Below, in pieces: positions 60,787-64,000 of a DNA stretch of 64,000 bases. Position 1 is the first letter of the stretch. Each line of letters opens with the position of its first letter. The DNA comes from Natronospira elongata. Lineage in GTDB: Bacteria > Pseudomonadota > Gammaproteobacteria > Natronospirales > Natronospiraceae. The translations under genes and the position numbers were made by a program. The notes beneath the pieces are model-generated. The model worked only from the letters and a program-made list of their open reading frames with translations. It had not been told where the DNA came from and ran no database searches. The DNA lies in contig NZ_JAYGII010000005.1 in the NCBI RefSeq assembly GCF_034931365.1, positions 1-64,000 of the forward strand, written 5' to 3'.

Positions 60787-61953
60787 ATGGATCGCCATCG
60801 CTCACTCGCCTTGCTGCTGTGCTGCCTGCTTGGCCTCGGGCTGGCAATGAGCGGTCATGCCGAGGAATCGAGCGACAGTGAAGCCCGCCAGGCGGAACTG
60901 GAGGCGCTGCAATCCCGCATCCAGTCATTGCGCGAGAACCTGGAAGCCGAGCGCGGCCAACGGGACCAGGCCAGTGAAGCCCTGCGTGCGGCCGAAGAGG
61001 AGGTCAACCGCTTGGGCCGCGAACTGCGCCGGATCGAATCGGATATTGCCGCTCGCGAAGCCCGTCTGGATGATCTGCAGTCAGAGAAGGCCGAGCGTGA
61101 GCAGGAGATCGCCACCGAACGGGAGGCCCTGGCACGACAGATCCAGGGCGCCTACCGGACCGGCCGGGAAGAACAGCTCAAACTGCTGCTGAACCAGGAA
61201 GACCCGGCCGCATTCGGTCGCATGCTGGTCTATTACGACTATCTCAATCGCGCCCGCAGCGCCCGCATTGAACGGATCGGCGAACATGTCCGCCGCCTTG
61301 CCAGCCTGGCCGAGGAAGTGGATGAGGCGCTGGAGGAGCTGGCGTCGGCCCGCAGTCGTCAGCGGGACTCCCTGCAAGCCATGGAAGCAACCCGGGAATC
61401 CCGGGAAGAAGCGGTGGCAGAGATCGAGGCCCGACTCAGGGACCGGGGCGAGAGACTGACCCGGCTGGAAGAGGACGAGGCCGAACTGCAGCAGCTGATC
61501 CGTTCCCTGCAGGATGCACTGGAAGACATTCCCTCCGATCTGCACCGTGGCCGGCGCTTTACCGAATTGCGTGGCGAACTCCCCTGGCCGGTGGACGGCC
61601 GACTCACGCGCCGCTTTGGGGATTCCCGCGCCGGTGGCCGCATGCGCTGGCGCGGGCTGGTGATCCAGGCCGACCGGGGCAGCGAGGTGCGGGCCGTGTC
61701 CCATGGCCGCGTCGCTTACTCCGGCTGGCTGCAGCATTACGGCCTGGTCCTGATTCTCGACCATGGCGAGGGCTATCTGAGCCTTTATGGTCATAATGAA
61801 GCCGTCTACCACGAAGTGGGCGACTGGGTTCGGCCGGGTGATGTGATCGCCTCTGTTGGCGACAGTGGTGGCCAGGATCGCAGCGGCCTGTACTTTGAAA
61901 TCCGCAACGGCCGCGATCCGGTCAACCCCGCCAACTGGCTCGCGAACCGCTGA
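60787..61953 (+). CDS. envC: EnvC-like murein hydrolase activator
   Basis: This 388-residue protein has a signal peptide (about 1-25), long coiled coils (about 28-240) and a C-terminal LytM domain (about 270-385). The first zinc-ligand motif (HxxxD) reads RGLVIQ, so the His and Asp are missing and the domain is probably inactive, as in EnvC, which activates the amidases AmiA and AmiB at the septum. SLYGHN is kept. The ATG at 60787 gives the signal peptide; the longer frame from a GTG is unlikely. It is followed by ctpA. Confidence 0.92.
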   Translation: MDRHRSLALLLCCLLGLGLAMSGHAEESSDSEARQAELEALQSRIQSLRENLEAERGQRDQASEALRAAEEEVNRLGRELRRIESDIAAREARLDDLQSEKAEREQEIATEREALARQIQGAYRTGREEQLKLLLNQEDPAAFGRMLVYYDYLNRARSARIERIGEHVRRLASLAEEVDEALEELASARSRQRDSLQAMEATRESREEAVAEIEARLRDRGERLTRLEEDEAELQQLIRSLQDALEDIPSDLHRGRRFTELRGELPWPVDGRLTRRFGDSRAGGRMRWRGLVIQADRGSEVRAVSHGRVAYSGWLQHYGLVLILDHGEGYLSLYGHNEAVYHEVGDWVRPGDVIASVGDSGGQDRSGLYFEIRNGRDPVNPANWLANR

Positions 61954-62089
61954 CGAGTCGATCATCGCCGCCGGTCAGCAAGCACTGAAACCTGCGCCTG
62001 CGGCGGTGGTCCGATTAAGCGTGGACTTGCTAGTATCAGGACAGGGCTTTCAAGGGCTTGCCTGGGCCTCCCCGAAATAGGGCACAACC

Positions 62090-63361
62090 ATGGATCTGAT
62101 GTCGATGAAAACACGCACCGCGCTGGTTCTGGCCATCGGCTTTCTGCTGGGAAGCCTGTTGTCGGTCACCCATGGCGTCTTTGCCGAGCGGGAGCGACAG
62201 GCGGAGCTGCCCTATGAGCAGGCGCGGCTGCTGGCGGAAGTACTGGAACGGGTACGCCAGGGCTATGTTGACCCCATCGACGACGAGGAGCTAATGGAGC
62301 ATGCCATTCGCGGCATGCTCTCCAGCCTGGATGATCACTCCGGCTTTCTCGATCCCGAGGAGTATCGCCAGATGCAGGACACCACCTCCGGCCGCTACGG
62401 TGGGCTGGGCCTGGAAGTGACCCAGGAGGACGGCGTGGTGACCGTGATCGCTCCGATTGCGGGCAGCCCTGGTGAACGGGCTGGCCTGAAAGCCGGTGAC
62501 CGGATTCTCAGCGTTGACGGCGATTCCCTCGAGGGCATGAGTCTGGATGAGGCGGTACGCCTGATGCGCGGCGAACCCGGCAGCTCGATTACCCTCGGCG
62601 TGCTGTCGCCTGACAAGGACGCGCCCCGGGATGTGGAGCTGGTGAGAGAACGTATTCAGACCCGCAGCGTGCGTTCCCGTCTGCTGGAGCCGGGTATCGG
62701 CTATCTGCGGGTCAGTCATTTCCGTGACCAGGTGGGGCGTCAGGCCAGGGAGGCCATCGCCGAGTTGACCACCGAGAACGGCGGCCATCTTGAAGGTCTG
62801 GTGCTTGATCTGCGCAACAACCCCGGGGGCATCCTGCGGGGCGCGGTGGAAATCAGCGACCTGTTTCTGGAAGAAGGGGTGATCGTCTCGGCGGAAGGAC
62901 GAACCCGCTCGGCACGCTTCAGTCACAAAGCCAGCCAGGGTGACCTGATGCTGGGCGCCCCCATCGTGGTGCTGGTCAACCGGGGCAGTGCCTCGGCCTC
63001 GGAAATCGTTGCCGGTGCCCTGCAGGATCACGGGCGGGCCACGGTCCTGGGCAGCTCTTCCTTTGGCAAGGGCTCGGTCCAGACCATCATGCCCCTGTCC
63101 GGGGAAGCGGCCATGAAATTGACCACGGCACGCTATGTCACCCCTCTTGGGCGGGCCATCGAAAAGGATGGCGTGCATCCGGACCTGGATTTTCGCGACG
63201 ATGAAGCGGTGCCACGGGAAGGGGCTGCCATGGGGGAACGTGCCCGGCAGGCCTGGCAAACGGCCGAACCGGTGGCCTTTGATGACGATGACGAGGTCCT
63301 GGGGCACGCCGTGCGTGTCCTCCGTGGCATGGACGGCAAGCGGATGGCGGAAGGCCAGTGA
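62090..63361 (+). CDS. ctpA: C-terminal processing protease CtpA (S41 family)
   Basis: This 423-residue periplasmic serine protease has a signal anchor (about 6-30), a PDZ domain (about 95-170, GLGLEV and AGLKAGDRIL) and the S41 catalytic core. The core has RGSASASEIVAG with the nucleophilic Ser near 300-304 and the base Lys327 in SSFGKGSVQ. It cleaves proteins from their C-terminus and is often involved in murein hydrolase control, which fits the position beside envC. The ATG at 62090 is chosen; ATGs at 62099 and 62105 are alternatives. It overlaps yibQ by 4 bases. Confidence 0.94.
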   Translation: MDLMSMKTRTALVLAIGFLLGSLLSVTHGVFAERERQAELPYEQARLLAEVLERVRQGYVDPIDDEELMEHAIRGMLSSLDDHSGFLDPEEYRQMQDTTSGRYGGLGLEVTQEDGVVTVIAPIAGSPGERAGLKAGDRILSVDGDSLEGMSLDEAVRLMRGEPGSSITLGVLSPDKDAPRDVELVRERIQTRSVRSRLLEPGIGYLRVSHFRDQVGRQAREAIAELTTENGGHLEGLVLDLRNNPGGILRGAVEISDLFLEEGVIVSAEGRTRSARFSHKASQGDLMLGAPIVVLVNRGSASASEIVAGALQDHGRATVLGSSSFGKGSVQTIMPLSGEAAMKLTTARYVTPLGRAIEKDGVHPDLDFRDDEAVPREGAAMGERARQAWQTAEPVAFDDDDEVLGHAVRVLRGMDGKRMAEGQ

Positions 63362-64000
63362 GGTTCGTAAGCAGGCTCTGGGTATTATTTCTGCTGAGCT
63401 GTCTCCCGGGCCTCACGGTCGGGGAGACGCCCCGCATGGCGGTCATCATTGACGACCTGGGTGACCGCCTGCTGCTGGATCGTCGGGCCGTTGACCTGCC
63501 CGTGCCCTTGAGCTGCGCCATTCTCCCCCATACCCCGCATGCCCGGCGGGTCGCCAGCGATTGTGCCGAGAACGGCAAGGAAGTCATGCTGCACCTTCCC
63601 TTGCAGGCGAAGGAAAATAATCAGCTTTTGGGGCCCGGGCGGCTGGAACTGGACATGGATGAGGCCACTTTCCGCGAGACCTTCCGCCGCAGCCTGGCGT
63701 CGGTTCCGGGCGTTCGGGGCGTCAACAATCACATGGGCAGCCTGCTCACCCGCCATCCCGGAGCCATGGCCTGGCTGATGGAGGAGTTGCGTGAGGCGGG
63801 CCTGTTTTTCATCGACAGCCGCACCACGCCGCACAGCGTGGCCTATGATGTCGCCCGTGAACACGCCGTGCCGGCGGGCCGTCGGGACATCTTCCTGGAT
63901 CGCAGCCGGGATCCGGCGGAGATTGAAGCGGCCCTGGACCGAGCCATTCGCATTGCCCACCAGCGGGGAGAAGTCGTTGTCATTGGCCATCCCTATCCCG
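63358..64000 (+). CDS. yibQ: YibQ, divergent polysaccharide deacetylase family (truncated by window end)
   Basis: The first 214 residues of a protein starting at GTG that overlaps the ctpA stop (GTGA). It has a signal peptide (about 1-23), then PRMAVIIDDLGDRLLLDRRA and ILPHTPHARRVA and MLHLPLQ, which are the divergent polysaccharide deacetylase family features, with NNHMGSLLTR. The sequence is open to the end of the window, ending in VVIGHPYP. The homologue YibQ lies beside envC in E. coli. Enzyme activity for the family is not established to my knowledge. Confidence 0.88.
   Translation, partial: MRFVSRLWVLFLLSCLPGLTVGETPRMAVIIDDLGDRLLLDRRAVDLPVPLSCAILPHTPHARRVASDCAENGKEVMLHLPLQAKENNQLLGPGRLELDMDEATFRETFRRSLASVPGVRGVNNHMGSLLTRHPGAMAWLMEELREAGLFFIDSRTTPHSVAYDVAREHAVPAGRRDIFLDRSRDPAEIEAALDRAIRIAHQRGEVVVIGHPYP

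Noticed and set aside
61560..61953. Active zinc peptidase in the LytM domain of the EnvC-like protein
   Set aside because: The HxxxD motif reads RGLVIQ, so two ligands are missing. This is normal for EnvC.

Overview
The window is GC-rich chromosomal DNA of a gammaproteobacterium. Several gene orders are typical of that class: polA/engB/cytochrome c4/dsbA and comM/ubiK/glnK as in Pseudomonas, gpsA/secB/grxC/rhodanese, gpmI/envC/ctpA/yibQ, pntAA/pntAB/pntB, and an MSHA-type pilus biogenesis operon. Many proteins are rich in Asp and Glu, and BCCT and AbgT transporters are present, which would suit a halophilic or alkaliphilic relative of Ectothiorhodospiraceae or Natronospira. The genus is not proven by the sequence. 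No phage, transposase, integrase or CRISPR array was seen.

Layout. 1-6.9 kb: lptM-polA, a probable sigma-E-controlled small RNA in the ErsA/Spot 42 position, engB, cytochrome c4, dsbA, a small metalloprotease-like gene and tRNA-Arg. 7-20 kb: a membrane-anchored cytochrome c, rep helicase flanked by composite palindromic repeats, a BCCT transporter, an ABM-like gene, comM, a serine hydrolase lipoprotein next to a repeat-built secreted protein, ubiK, glnK (without amtB) and speE. 20-30 kb: an AbgT transporter, an RND efflux pair whose pump gene is bracketed by two very long inverted repeats, an orphan membrane-anchored protein and an M3 peptidase lipoprotein. 30-40 kb: a doubly broken rhomboid gene, an HNH/flap-nuclease/fructosamine-kinase operon, the transhydrogenase operon running into a TonB-C lipoprotein and a GGDEF-EAL protein, and an orphan secreted protein. 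41-54.7 kb: a VOC protein, hemH, trmO, an internally duplicated membrane protein and the msh operon on the minus strand (mshI-I2-J-K-L-M-N-E-G plus a pseudopilin). 54.9-64 kb: a class 1B dihydroorotate dehydrogenase, trmL, gpsA-secB, grxC, a rhodanese, and gpmI, envC, ctpA and a truncated yibQ.

Functional links. The msh genes would build an inner-membrane platform, an ATPase with a c-di-GMP-binding type N-terminus and a secretin; a c-di-GMP enzyme is encoded about 9 kb away. The two cytochromes and transhydrogenase serve respiration and redox balance. DsbA, SecB, EnvC and CtpA serve envelope protein export and wall remodelling. The sigma-E-type promoter of the small RNA would tie the polA-engB interval to envelope stress.

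The points that most merit checking are the ErsA-like RNA, the paired giant inverted repeats around the RND pump, the RNG-repeat solenoid protein with its promoter palindrome, the probable CTG start of mshI, the DsbA with a Cys-Gly-Gly-Cys active site, and the broken rhomboid.
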